A stretch of DNA of 7,858 bases from an uncultured Verrucomicrobia subdivision 3 bacterium (GTDB lineage Bacteria; Verrucomicrobiota; Verrucomicrobiia; Limisphaerales; UBA11358). The position numbers and the translations under genes are program-made. The notes under the pieces were generated by a model. It made no database searches. It was not told where the DNA came from and was given only the letters and a program-made list of their open reading frames with translations. The stretch is from the NCBI GenBank assembly GCA_903861445.1, contig CAIOUK010000113.1, positions 1 to 7,858 of the forward strand, given 5' to 3'. Positions 1 through 7,279 of this stretch are shown in pieces; position 1 is the stretch's first letter; every line of letters starts with the position of its first letter.

Positions 1-470
1 ATAATGTGTTTTTTGAAATTGGCGTTGATGTGCTCAATCATCGCCGCAAGTGTGGTGGATTTGCCGGAACCGGTCGCGCCCGCCACTAGCACGATGCCGC
101 GCGGCGATTCCGCGATGGCCTTGACTTGTTCCAGCAGGCCAAGCTGCTCAAAACTCGGCACGCTGGCCTTCACATGGCGCATCGCCAACGCCCACTGCCC
201 GCGCTGTTGAAACAGGTTGGTGCGGAACCGGCCGACCTCGGGAATGAAGTAGGAAAAATCCACTTCGCGGTCATCCTCGAGTTTTTTCTTCAGATGCACC
301 GGCGTGATGTGGGACACCACATTATTCATCCAATCGGCCGTCGGCAGCGGGCATTCGACGGCCACGAGTTCGCGGTTGATGCGGAAAATTACCGGCGTGC
401 CAATCTTGATGTGGATGTCCGAAGCGCCGCCGTCCACCGCGAGCTTGAGAATTTGGTTGAACAGTTCCAT
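1..470 (-). CDS. pilT: Type IV pilus twitching/retraction ATPase, PilT/PilU family (5' part, runs off the left edge)
   Basis: This is the N-terminal 156 residues of a hexameric cytoplasmic ATPase that powers pilus retraction at the base of the type IV pilus. The protein starts MELFNQILKLAVDGGASDIH. The N-terminal PAS-like domain carries the family signature ASDIHIKIG (about residues 16-24), followed by EVDFSYFIPEVGRFRTNLF (69-87). The Walker A motif GATGSGKSTT is at 131-140. The ASP-box, Walker B and HIS-box regions lie beyond the window edge, so PilT and PilU cannot be separated firmly. The frame is open from the ATG at 470 to the edge, with no internal stop. The start is fixed by family alignment: the protein begins just before the first helix. 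No Shine-Dalgarno sequence precedes it; an inverted repeat lies one base upstream instead. It is divergent from the MTA phosphorylase gene, with an 81-bp gap. Confidence 0.93.
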   Translation of the reverse strand, partial: MELFNQILKLAVDGGASDIHIKIGTPVIFRINRELVAVECPLPTADWMNNVVSHITPVHLKKKLEDDREVDFSYFIPEVGRFRTNLFQQRGQWALAMRHVKASVPSFEQLGLLEQVKAIAESPRGIVLVAGATGSGKSTTLAAMIEHINANFKKHI

Positions 471-471
471 A

Positions 472-497
472 GCGCCAGCTTAATGAATTAAAGGCGC
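472..497. repeat. Nested inverted repeat in the pilT / MTA phosphorylase divergent region
   Basis: An outer arm pair, GCGCC (472-476) and GGCGC (493-497), encloses a perfect inner pair, TTAAT (480-484) and ATTAA (487-491), around a GA centre. The two arms differ only between the blocks (AGC on the left, A on the right). It ends one base upstream of the pilT-like ATG. It could be a dyad operator for the divergent genes, or a stem-loop in the pilT leader that covers the place where a ribosome-binding site would lie. The structure is seen directly in the bases; any function is inference. Confidence 0.45.
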
Positions 498-551
498 GCG
501 GTGAAATTTTATTTTCGTGTCATCCGCGTCGTTCGCGGTTAAAAATTCTCC

Positions 552-1412
552 ATGGCAACGCACAAAATCGGCATCATCGGCGGCACCGGACTTTACAATA
601 TTGAAGGCTTCACCCGGCAAAAATGGGTGAAGGTCAAAACGCCGTTCGGCCAAACCTCGGACGATTTTCTCACCGGCAAACTCTCTGGCCGCGATGTGGT
701 TTTTCTTCCGCGCCACGGTCGCGGCCACAAAATCTTGCCGAGCGAGTTGAACCACCGCGCCAACATCTGGGCGATGAAGAAGCTCGGTGTCCAATGGATT
801 ATCAGCGTCAGCGCCGTTGGCTCGTTGCAGGCAAAATACCGGCCGTGCGATATCGTGGTGATTGACCAGTTCCTCGACCGCACCAAGCAATCGCTCAACC
901 ATACCTTCTTCGGCCGCGGCATCGTCGCGCATGTTGCCTTTTCCAATCCCATTAGCGAAGAATTGCGGCAGATTCTGTTGCGCACCGCGCGCGCCGCGAA
1001 GGCGCGGGCACACAACGGTGGCACTTACGTCTGCATGGAAGGCCCGGCGTTCAGCACGCGTGCCGAATCACTGGCGAACCACAAGGCTGGTTATGATGTC
1101 ATCGGCATGACCAACCTCGGCGAGGCCAAGTGCGCGCGTGAAGCCGAGATTGCCTACGCCACGCTGGCGATGGCGACCGACTACGATTGCTGGAAGGAAG
1201 AGGAACACGTCACGCTGGAAATGATTCTGACCAATCTCCATCGTAATGCCGACACGGCGAAAAAGGTGGTGGCCGCCGCCGTCGCGCAGATTCCGGCGGA
1301 GCCGAACTGGAAAGCCCACTCCGCGCTGAAACACGCCATCATGACCGACAAAAAATTTTGGCCGAAGAAAACCGTCGCCGACCTGAAGCCGATTCTGGCG
1401 AAGTATCTTTGA
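552..1412 (+). CDS. mtnP: S-methyl-5'-thioadenosine phosphorylase
   Basis: A cytosolic trimeric enzyme of the PNP/MTAP family that splits methylthioadenosine with phosphate into adenine and 5-methylthioribose-1-phosphate. This recycles the by-product of polyamine and other SAM-dependent pathways. The length, 286 residues, is normal. The phosphate-site loop GGTGLY (10-15) and PRHGRGH (53-59) are present, with SAVGS at 87-91. The nucleoside-binding segment EGPAFSTRAES is at 163-173, with Phe167 and Ser168 matching Phe177/Ser178 of human MTAP. Met186 lies in IGMTN. The adenine-specificity block MATDYDCW is at 207-214; Asp210 and Asp212 match human Asp220/Asp222, where guanine/hypoxanthine-specific PNPs carry Asn instead. 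This argues for MTA phosphorylase rather than a general purine phosphorylase. The start ATG has no Shine-Dalgarno sequence, but it places the beta-strand HKIGIIGGTG at the very N-terminus, as expected. The downstream neighbour is convergent, with a 52-bp gap. Confidence 0.93.
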   Translation: MATHKIGIIGGTGLYNIEGFTRQKWVKVKTPFGQTSDDFLTGKLSGRDVVFLPRHGRGHKILPSELNHRANIWAMKKLGVQWIISVSAVGSLQAKYRPCDIVVIDQFLDRTKQSLNHTFFGRGIVAHVAFSNPISEELRQILLRTARAAKARAHNGGTYVCMEGPAFSTRAESLANHKAGYDVIGMTNLGEAKCAREAEIAYATLAMATDYDCWKEEEHVTLEMILTNLHRNADTAKKVVAAAVAQIPAEPNWKAHSALKHAIMTDKKFWPKKTVADLKPILAKYL

Positions 1413-1464
1413 GCTGGCATTTTGCAGGCAGTGGCCGAAACCGGCTCGTGCAGGCGGCGCCAAT

Positions 1465-2379
1465 TTATTTTTCGCCGGAAAGTGGAGCGTGCGCCGGCAC
1501 CGGTGTGTTCGGAGCGATTTCCGGCGTCTTGAGCGTCGGTTCACCTTTCAGCCAACCGAGCGAGGCTAGAAATTTATCGGCCTCGATGAGCGTGGCCGTC
1601 TTGTAAGGTTCTTTGTTGAAGAAGCTGTGGGGTTGGCCGGCATAGACGTGGGTGTCGCAGCGCACGCCCGCCTTGGTCATGTTGGTCTTGAACCGTTCCA
1701 GCACGTTGGTGCTGATGAGCACATCCTTGTCGCCGAGAAAAACCACCGTGGGCGGCGCGTTGGAGGTGATGTTGTGGGCGGGGGAAAATTCCTTGTAACG
1801 ACTGCCGACGCGGGCCGTGCCCCAGCCGCCGTCGGGACCGTTGTCGAAAACCGGATTGAACAATACGAGCGCGTTGCCTTTGGGGGAAATTTTCAAGTCA
1901 TCTGCCGGATCGTCCGTGCCCTCCACCAAGCCGGTAAAGGCCGCGAGATGGCCGCCTGCCGAGCCGCCCGACGCCGCGATGCGTTGCGGATCAATGCCAA
2001 GTTCCGCCGCGTGCGCGCGCACCCAGCGCATGGCCGATTTGGTATCGCGGCAACAGACAACCGGCGGACCTTTGTCGCCGCCTTTGATCACGCGATATTC
2101 CACGCGAATGCCCACCATCCCGCGCGTGGCGAAATACTGGCTTTGTCCCAGAAATTGTTTCGGCGTGCCGCCCACCCAGCCGCCGCCGAAAAAGAAAACG
2201 ATGGCCGGGCGTTGATCGCCGGCTTTCCATGCCACCGGCTTTTCGAGGTAGAGATGCAATTCGCGGTCGCCCACTTTTTTATAGACGAGCGTCTCGCTGG
2301 AGAACTCGGCAGCGGCCAGCGAGCCTGCGACAAGACTGAAGGCGAGGATAAGAGATAAATTTTTTCGATGGAATATCAT
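1465..2379 (-). CDS. Exported alpha/beta-hydrolase, BD-FAE/carboxylesterase-like
   Basis: A predicted secreted esterase of 304 residues that would hydrolyse acyl or aryl esters, for example deacetylating or de-feruloylating a glycan. The N-terminus MIFHRKNLSLILAFSLVAGS followed by LAAAE is a Sec signal peptide, with likely cleavage near residue 24. The catalytic serine is Ser140 in GGSAGG (138-143). The probable acid is Asp219 in GDKDVL and the base His251 in GQPHSFF, so the triad is complete and in order. The oxyanion segment reads FFFGGGW (62-68), with Phe64 where the HSL/BD-FAE HGGG motif has His. A CC pair sits at 109-110. About 27 C-terminal residues are Pro-rich (PTLKTPEIAPNTPVPAHAP) and lie outside the fold. 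The start is supported by GAAGG six bases upstream of the ATG. It is probably the last gene of a three-gene minus-strand unit, 59 bp after the sulfatase. The substrate cannot be read from sequence. Confidence 0.85.
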   Translation of the reverse strand: MIFHRKNLSLILAFSLVAGSLAAAEFSSETLVYKKVGDRELHLYLEKPVAWKAGDQRPAIVFFFGGGWVGGTPKQFLGQSQYFATRGMVGIRVEYRVIKGGDKGPPVVCCRDTKSAMRWVRAHAAELGIDPQRIAASGGSAGGHLAAFTGLVEGTDDPADDLKISPKGNALVLFNPVFDNGPDGGWGTARVGSRYKEFSPAHNITSNAPPTVVFLGDKDVLISTNVLERFKTNMTKAGVRCDTHVYAGQPHSFFNKEPYKTATLIEADKFLASLGWLKGEPTLKTPEIAPNTPVPAHAPLSGEK

Positions 2380-2385
2380 GCAATG

Positions 2386-2390
2386 CCTTC
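2386..2390 (-). promoter_or_regulatory. Ribosome-binding site of the esterase gene
   Basis: On the minus strand GAAGG is followed by six bases (CATTGC) and the ATG at 2379. It is one of only two recognisable Shine-Dalgarno sequences in the window, and it decides the start of the esterase. Confidence 0.6.
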
Positions 2391-2438
2391 GATGAATTTT
2401 AGAATTATTTTTTACCGGCGGTTAATGGTTCCGTGGAT

Positions 2439-4013
2439 TTAATCTCCGTCCTTGCGCAGGGTTTCATCGTCGGGCCGGCCTTCCTTCCAGAGCTGGCTGG
2501 CGGCGTCATTTTTCTGCGGCGCGCCGGGCGTGCTGCGGCCATCGGCCACATATTTCTCCAGCAGTTTGGTGAGCCGTTTCACAATTTCCGGATGCCTGGC
2601 CGATTCGTTGGTGCGTTCGCCAATATCCTTACTCATGTCATACAACTGCACCGGCGGCAGCGCTTTGGCGGCCTTGCTTTTGGGCTTGGGGTTGCCCCAG
2701 CCGCCGGAACTGGGGCAGAGTTCCAGTTTCCAATTTCCCTGCTGGATGCCAAAGGAGCCGTTGATGGAATGAAACACCACGGCGTCATGAATCGGAGCCA
2801 CCGCTTTCCCGAGCAGAACGGGCAGCAAACTGACGCTGTCCTCGCCGGCATTGGCGGGAAGTTTGGCCTCAAGAATATCGGCGCAGGTCGCCATGAAATC
2901 CACGAGGCTGACCAACTGGTCGCTCGTCGAACCGGCCTGAATCTTGCCCGGCCAGCGCACGAGGCAGGGAATGCGATGCCCACCTTCCCAGATGTCTGCT
3001 TTGTGGCCGCGGAAGACATAGCTGGAGAAGTGTCCCATGGCTTCCAATTCTTTGTAGCTCTCGGCTCCTTTGGTTGCCTGGAAACCTTTTGCTTCCAGTT
3101 GCTTTAATTGTTCCGGACCGACGCCAACGTAAGGAGCCACGCCATTATCGCTCGTCAGCAACACGAGTGTATTATCCGCCACGCCGGCTTTGTCCAATGC
3201 AGCCAGCACTTGTCCTACAGCCCAGTCGGTTTCCATCACATAATCGCCGTAGTCGCCCAGAATGCTTTTGCCCTGCCATTCCTTCGCGGGAACCAGCGGC
3301 GTGTGCGGCGAAGGCAACGCCAGATAGAGAAAAAACGGCGATTTGGTCCGGGCGATAAACTCGCTGGCTTTGGTCGTCAGCGTCGGCAACGCATTCACCG
3401 CCTCGAAGTTTGGTCCGGCCGGCCCCGAGCGAACCCATTTCTTCGTGGCCGTGGGCGCTTCCGTAAGCCGGTTGTTTTCAATAAAAACAAACGGCGGCAT
3501 GTCCAGCGACGCACTGATGCCAAAAAAATAATCAAAGCCGCGCGTCGTCGGCCCGTCGGTCACCGTCAACTCCTGCGGATTTTTGGAAATGCCCATGCCC
3601 AGATGCCACTTACCCATCGCGGCGGTGGTGTAGCCGTTTTGTTTCAGCAAACCCGCGACGGTCAGCCGGTCGGCGGCAATCAACGGTGCGCTGTAACCGC
3701 TCAACACGCCTTGCTGCTCTCGCGACCGCCAATTGTAACGGCCAGTAAGAATGCCATAGCGGCTCGGCGTGCAAACGGCCGAGGTGGAATGAGCATCCGT
3801 CAACGTCAGGCCCTGCGATGCGAGCCGATCCAGATTGGGCGTCGCAATTTTGCAGCGTTCTGGATTCAAACCATGCACGTCGCCGTAACCCAGATCATCG
3901 CAGAGGATGAAAATGATGTTGGGTCGGGCCGTCGCCGGCTGGTCGGCGGCGTGAAGTCCGATTGAATCCAGCGTCAGCAGGGCGACGGCAAGCAGGGCAA
4001 CATTTTTTTCCAT
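2439..4013 (-). CDS. Exported sulfatase, formylglycine-dependent type I (family S1, arylsulfatase A-like)
   Basis: This enzyme hydrolyses sulfate esters, probably on a carbohydrate, outside the cytoplasm. From the ATG at 4013 it has 524 residues, normal for S1 sulfatases. MEKNVALLAVALLTLDSIGL followed by HAADQ is a signal peptide. Metal ligands Asp39 and Asp40 lie in FILCDDLGYGD. The modification motif is CTPSR (81-85), so Cys81 would be converted to formylglycine by a maturase not in this window. GKWHLG (134-139) gives Lys135 and His137, PSPHTPL gives His237, and TSDNG (287-291) gives the second metal pair Asp289/Asn290. GHKADIWEGGHR (336-347) supplies Lys338 and is typical of the family. 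The frame extends upstream to a TTG at 4055, but that would put 14 residues before the signal peptide, so the ATG is preferred; neither start has a clear ribosome-binding site. The subfamily, and hence the sulfated sugar, cannot be assigned by eye. It lies between the aminopeptidase and esterase genes, all co-oriented. Confidence 0.94.
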   Translation of the reverse strand: MEKNVALLAVALLTLDSIGLHAADQPATARPNIIFILCDDLGYGDVHGLNPERCKIATPNLDRLASQGLTLTDAHSTSAVCTPSRYGILTGRYNWRSREQQGVLSGYSAPLIAADRLTVAGLLKQNGYTTAAMGKWHLGMGISKNPQELTVTDGPTTRGFDYFFGISASLDMPPFVFIENNRLTEAPTATKKWVRSGPAGPNFEAVNALPTLTTKASEFIARTKSPFFLYLALPSPHTPLVPAKEWQGKSILGDYGDYVMETDWAVGQVLAALDKAGVADNTLVLLTSDNGVAPYVGVGPEQLKQLEAKGFQATKGAESYKELEAMGHFSSYVFRGHKADIWEGGHRIPCLVRWPGKIQAGSTSDQLVSLVDFMATCADILEAKLPANAGEDSVSLLPVLLGKAVAPIHDAVVFHSINGSFGIQQGNWKLELCPSSGGWGNPKPKSKAAKALPPVQLYDMSKDIGERTNESARHPEIVKRLTKLLEKYVADGRSTPGAPQKNDAASQLWKEGRPDDETLRKDGD

Positions 4014-4079
4014 GTTGGATAAAAGTGCAGAATTATGAAATCGCTCCTGCCGCAAATTTTTTGACGCTGGGGCGAATCC

Positions 4080-5189
4080 TCATTTAAGGTTTTCCGGATT
4101 CAGCGGTTTTAATTCCTTCGGCACGAACAAGCCGTCCTTGCGGATGAGTTTGCCGTCGAACCAGATTTCGCCGCCGCCCCATTCCTTGCGCTGGATGAGC
4201 ACCATGTCCCAGTGAACGGCGCTTTTGTTGCCATTGCCGCAATCGTCATACGCCTGGCCCGGCGTGAAGTGGAACGAACCCGCGATTTTTTCATCGAACA
4301 AAATGTCGCACATCGGGTTCAGAATGTAAGGATTCACGCCGATGGCGAATTCGCCGATGAATCGCGCGCCGGCGTCCGTGTCCAGAATCTCATTCAACTT
4401 TTTCGTGTTGTTGGCCGAAGCGTTGATGACTTTGCCGTCCTTCAACTCCAGCCGCACGTTTTCAAATTTTGTGCCCGCATACAGCGTCGGCGTGTTGAAC
4501 TGGATGACGCCGTTCGCCGAAGTTTTCGTCGGGCAGGAAAATACTTCCCCGTCGGGAATGTTGCGGTCGCCGCCGCATTTCTTCGCGCCGATGCCCTTTA
4601 TGCTGAACGTCAAATCCGTGCCGGGACCTTTGATGTGAACCTTGTCCGTTTTCTTCATCAATTTTTCCAGCGGACTTTGCGCCTGAAGCATCCGCGCGTA
4701 ATCCATCGTGCAGACATCGAAATACAGATTCTCAAACGCCTCCGTGCTCATGCCGGCGGACTGCGCCATGCTCGGCGTGGGCCAGCGCAACACGCACCAG
4801 CGCGTTTTGTTGATGCGATAATCCATCACGGGACGCATAACCTTGGAATGTAATTGCATCAACGACCCCGGCACGTCGGCGTTTTCCGTGGAGTTGGCCG
4901 CCCCGCGCACGGCGATGTAGGCCTGCATTTTCTTCATGCGAAACAGTTCCATGTCCCGCACGTCCGCCGCAAATTTTTCATTCGTGCCGAGCAACAGCTC
5001 GCGCCCGACGCGCGTGTGCCGCGTCTCGACAAACGGCGTGGCTCCCGCCGCGCGCACGGCGCGGATCAGCTCCACCGTGAATTCATCCGGCACATCCATC
5101 ATGTCGAGCAGGATGCGTTCGCCCTTTTTGAGTTTCGTGGAATGGCTCACCAACAGTTTGGCCAATTTGAGGTAACGCGGATCAGTCAT
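4080..5189 (-). CDS. M29 family metallo-aminopeptidase (AmpS/PepS-like)
   Basis: A dimeric cytosolic exo-aminopeptidase of clan MQ that removes N-terminal residues from peptides using two divalent metal ions. Its 369 residues are somewhat short of the roughly 400-410 usual for AmpS-type enzymes. All six expected metal or catalytic residues are present in order: Glu215 in PDGEVF, Glu280 in IGEFAIGVNP, His307 and Tyr314 in FHFTPGQAY, and His326 and Asp328 in AVHWDMV. The N-terminal domain opens with YLKLAKLLVSHSTKLKKGER, typical of the family. There is no signal peptide. The ATG at 5189 is accepted because the homologous domain starts within a few residues of it, although no Shine-Dalgarno sequence is seen. 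It is the first gene of the putative minus-strand unit (66 bp to the sulfatase), divergent from the MFS gene. A role in peptide turnover is established for the family; a link to glycan use here is only positional. Confidence 0.92.
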   Translation of the reverse strand: MTDPRYLKLAKLLVSHSTKLKKGERILLDMMDVPDEFTVELIRAVRAAGATPFVETRHTRVGRELLLGTNEKFAADVRDMELFRMKKMQAYIAVRGAANSTENADVPGSLMQLHSKVMRPVMDYRINKTRWCVLRWPTPSMAQSAGMSTEAFENLYFDVCTMDYARMLQAQSPLEKLMKKTDKVHIKGPGTDLTFSIKGIGAKKCGGDRNIPDGEVFSCPTKTSANGVIQFNTPTLYAGTKFENVRLELKDGKVINASANNTKKLNEILDTDAGARFIGEFAIGVNPYILNPMCDILFDEKIAGSFHFTPGQAYDDCGNGNKSAVHWDMVLIQRKEWGGGEIWFDGKLIRKDGLFVPKELKPLNPENLK

Positions 5190-5341
5190 AAATGACCGTC
5201 AGATTAAGGTCAAAACAATGCTGGTGTAAATGGCTTTCGAGCAACTGGCCACCCGCGCTGACGAATGAAGGGAAACGTCTTGCAATCAATTTTATCAAGT
5301 GTTATCAAAGGTTTTTACTCGAAACCAACTCTTATCCAGCC
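5190..5341. promoter_or_regulatory. Divergent promoter region between the aminopeptidase and MFS genes
   Basis: This 152-bp spacer is the longest non-coding stretch in the window and must carry promoters for the two divergent units. On the plus strand TTGCAA (5280-5285) and TATCAA (5303-5308), 17 bp apart, are a weak match (4/6 each) to a sigma-70 promoter for the MFS gene. The heptamer TTATCAA occurs twice in the same phase of the helix (5292-5298 and 5302-5308). No convincing minus-strand promoter or riboswitch was seen. The location is firm; the individual elements are tentative. Confidence 0.35.
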
Positions 5342-7273
5342 ATGACGAACTCTCCTACCGCCGTCGGATCCGCCCAAACCCGCTACAACCGCCTGCTGTT
5401 GCTCGTCGCCGGTCTCGGCGGTCTGCTCTACGGCATTGACATCGGCGTCATTGATCCCGCGTTGCCCTACTTGAACCGAGCCATCAAACTCACCGAGCAG
5501 CAAACTTCTTACATTGTTGCGGCGGTGCTGGGCGGCTCGTTGCTCGGCTCGGTCATTGCGGGCTTTCTGGCCGACTGGCTGGGGCGCAAAAAAATGATGG
5601 TGGTCAGCGCGCTGATGTTCGTTGCGAGCGTGGCAATTATCTTCACCAGCCAGTCGTATCTGCCGCTGATGATTGGGCGCGTGCTGCAAGGAATGAGCGG
5701 CGGTGTAATTGCAGTCGTGGTGCCGTTGTATCTTGCGGAATCGCTGGCGGCGCGAAATCGCGGCGCAGGAACCGCAATTTTTCAGTTTTTACTAACTTTC
5801 GGTATCGTGCTAGCCGCATTCTTTGGGCGCTATTACGTCGGCAATGCCGAAGCCGCGATTGAAGCGGCAGGAACAAATCAAGCGGCAATTCTGGTCGCAT
5901 CGGATCATGCCTGGCGCGCGATGTTTTCGGCGGTCATGTATCCTGGTCTGCTGTTCCTGATCGGCATTTTCTTTATCAGCGAATCACCCCGCTGGCTGTT
6001 TCGCCGCGGTAAAAAGGATGCTGCAAAAGTTGCACTATTAAGATCGCGGTCGAATATCGAGGCGGAAACCGAACTGACTGAAATGGCGGATTCGCTCGCG
6101 CATGAACACGCCAAACCAAAGGTTACTTTTGTCGAGTCCATGACTGAAATATTCACTGCGCGGAAGTATGTGATTCCCTTCATCCTTGCGTGCATCATCC
6201 TCGGTTGCAATCAGGCCACCGGCATCAACTCGATTCTCCAGTTCATGACGACAATCCTCCAGCAAGCTGGTCTCGGTGCGCTGGCCGCGTCGAATTGCGG
6301 CACCGGAATTAAGATTTTGAACTGCGTCATGACGATTGTGGCCATTCTGCTCGTCGAGCGAAAAGGGCGCACCTTCCTGCTCAAGCTTGGGACTTCTGGG
6401 ATAATCCTTTCACTCATTGCTCTAGCTGCCGTTTTTTACAGCGTCGAATCGAAACGTCTGCCGGTGGAAAAGGAAGTGTCCGCGATGATTAAGGACAACA
6501 ACCTTCAATTCGACATCACCAAAGTTAAATTTGCCGGACAGGCTTCGGGTGAGCCTATCCAAATCAGCATTCTCGCAAACTACGGCACCAAGCAACAGGT
6601 CTATACCGCGTTCATGCCGACGGCCGAGTCGTCAAAGACTCTTAATGCATCTGATGTAATTCTTGGAAAACTCACTGCTACCGATAAGGCATTGCTGGAT
6701 CAGGCAAAAGCTCTAAAAGCCAAAGACCTCAACAATCTGTCCAATCAGGAAAAAAACGTGGTGGATCTAGCTCAAAAAATATTAAGCGTGCTTTCCAAGG
6801 ATGATCGCACCACGCTTGCCGACGCGCAAAAAATCAAGCAAGGACAATTCATCAACATCAGTCCTGACGACAAGGATAAGGAAAACGCCGGGAAGCCGCT
6901 CGAAATCAAGCGGGCGCGGATTGGCCCGATTCCCAGCCAGCAAAACGGCATTCTGGCCGTCCTCTGCATTGCGCTATTTATCGCTTCATTCTCGGTCGGG
7001 CCGGGCGTCTGCGTCTGGCTGGCACTCTCGGAACTGATGCCGACACGAATCCGCTCTGCGGGTATGGGCATCGCCTTGCTCATCAATCAAGGTGTTTCCA
7101 CATGCATCGCAGCGGTGTTCCTTCCGGTTGTTGGCAATTACGGCTACTTCGCCATGTTCCTGTTCTGGGCCGGCTGCACAGTTGTCTATTTCATCACTGC
7201 CGCATTCTTCCTGCCGGAAACGAAGGGCAAGACGCTGGAGGAAATTGAAGAACACTTCGAAGGAAAGAAATAA
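5342..7273 (+). CDS. MFS sugar-porter transporter with a large TM9-TM10 loop insertion
   Basis: An inner-membrane major facilitator of the sugar porter family (XylE/GLUT-like), probably a sugar:proton symporter. It has 643 residues against 450-500 for typical members. Twelve membrane segments can be traced. Signatures seen: GGLLYGIDIGVI in TM1 with the proton-coupling Asp33, DWLGRKK (78-84) in loop 2-3, Arg113 in TM4, SESPRWLF (213-220) after TM6, NQATGIN (290-296) in TM7, ERKGR (339-343) in loop 8-9, Trp559 in TM10, and LPETKGKTLEEIEEHF at the C-terminus. Residues about 370-534, between TM9 and TM10, form a polar Lys-rich region predicted to be periplasmic. The XylE sugar-site residues Gln168 and Gln288 correspond to Ile155 and Asn290, so the substrate is unclear. 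The frame is open back to an ATG at 5192, but that extension lacks family character and would nearly abut the divergent aminopeptidase start; 5342 puts TM1 where it belongs. No Shine-Dalgarno sequence is seen. The hexosaminidase gene lies downstream. Confidence 0.92.
   Translation: MTNSPTAVGSAQTRYNRLLLLVAGLGGLLYGIDIGVIDPALPYLNRAIKLTEQQTSYIVAAVLGGSLLGSVIAGFLADWLGRKKMMVVSALMFVASVAIIFTSQSYLPLMIGRVLQGMSGGVIAVVVPLYLAESLAARNRGAGTAIFQFLLTFGIVLAAFFGRYYVGNAEAAIEAAGTNQAAILVASDHAWRAMFSAVMYPGLLFLIGIFFISESPRWLFRRGKKDAAKVALLRSRSNIEAETELTEMADSLAHEHAKPKVTFVESMTEIFTARKYVIPFILACIILGCNQATGINSILQFMTTILQQAGLGALAASNCGTGIKILNCVMTIVAILLVERKGRTFLLKLGTSGIILSLIALAAVFYSVESKRLPVEKEVSAMIKDNNLQFDITKVKFAGQASGEPIQISILANYGTKQQVYTAFMPTAESSKTLNASDVILGKLTATDKALLDQAKALKAKDLNNLSNQEKNVVDLAQKILSVLSKDDRTTLADAQKIKQGQFINISPDDKDKENAGKPLEIKRARIGPIPSQQNGILAVLCIALFIASFSVGPGVCVWLALSELMPTRIRSAGMGIALLINQGVSTCIAAVFLPVVGNYGYFAMFLFWAGCTVVYFITAAFFLPETKGKTLEEIEEHFEGKK
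6449..6943 (+). other. Region encoding the extra soluble domain of the MFS transporter
   Basis: Residues about 370-534 of the transporter interrupt the fold between TM9 (345-366) and TM10 (535-561). In known sugar porters this loop is short. With the N-terminus in the cytoplasm, the loop after an odd-numbered segment faces the periplasm. The first part, roughly 385-430, looks like beta-strands (LQFDITKVKF, IQISILANYG). The second, roughly 437-500, is mostly helical and rich in Lys, Asp, Leu and Ala. I recognise no domain. By eye the stretch is richer in A/T and in AAA/CTA-type codons than the flanking membrane segments. Confidence 0.6.
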
Positions 7274-7279
7274 TCCGCA

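Noticed and set aside
4..491. Two small plus-strand open frames at the left edge
   Set aside because: Antisense to the PilT-like gene; one even mirrors the Walker A codons. The PilT frame itself is open to the window edge.
1413..1464. Possible bidirectional terminator between mtnP and the esterase gene
   Set aside because: Only a four-base GCCG/CGGC stem is seen, and no U-tract follows it in either direction.
480..1544. Minus-strand open frames opposite mtnP
   Set aside because: mtnP carries all family motifs across this range; the opposite frames are composition-driven.
1627..2358. Long plus-strand open frame (243 codons) opposite the esterase gene
   Set aside because: It lies fully antisense to a gene with a complete catalytic triad and signal peptide; its product has no recognisable motif and has the Arg/Ala/His-rich composition of a frame shadow in GC-rich DNA.
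3108..3965. Long plus-strand open frame (285 codons) opposite the sulfatase gene
   Set aside because: Antisense to conserved sulfatase motifs, Arg/Gln-rich and without domain character.
5193..5212. TGACC / GGTCA inverted repeat just upstream of the aminopeptidase gene
   Set aside because: The arms are only five bases with a ten-base spacer and no extended symmetry; this is expected by chance.
5192..5341. Fifty-codon N-terminal extension of the MFS gene
   Set aside because: The translated extension has no family similarity and would start two bases from the divergent aminopeptidase start, leaving no room for promoters.
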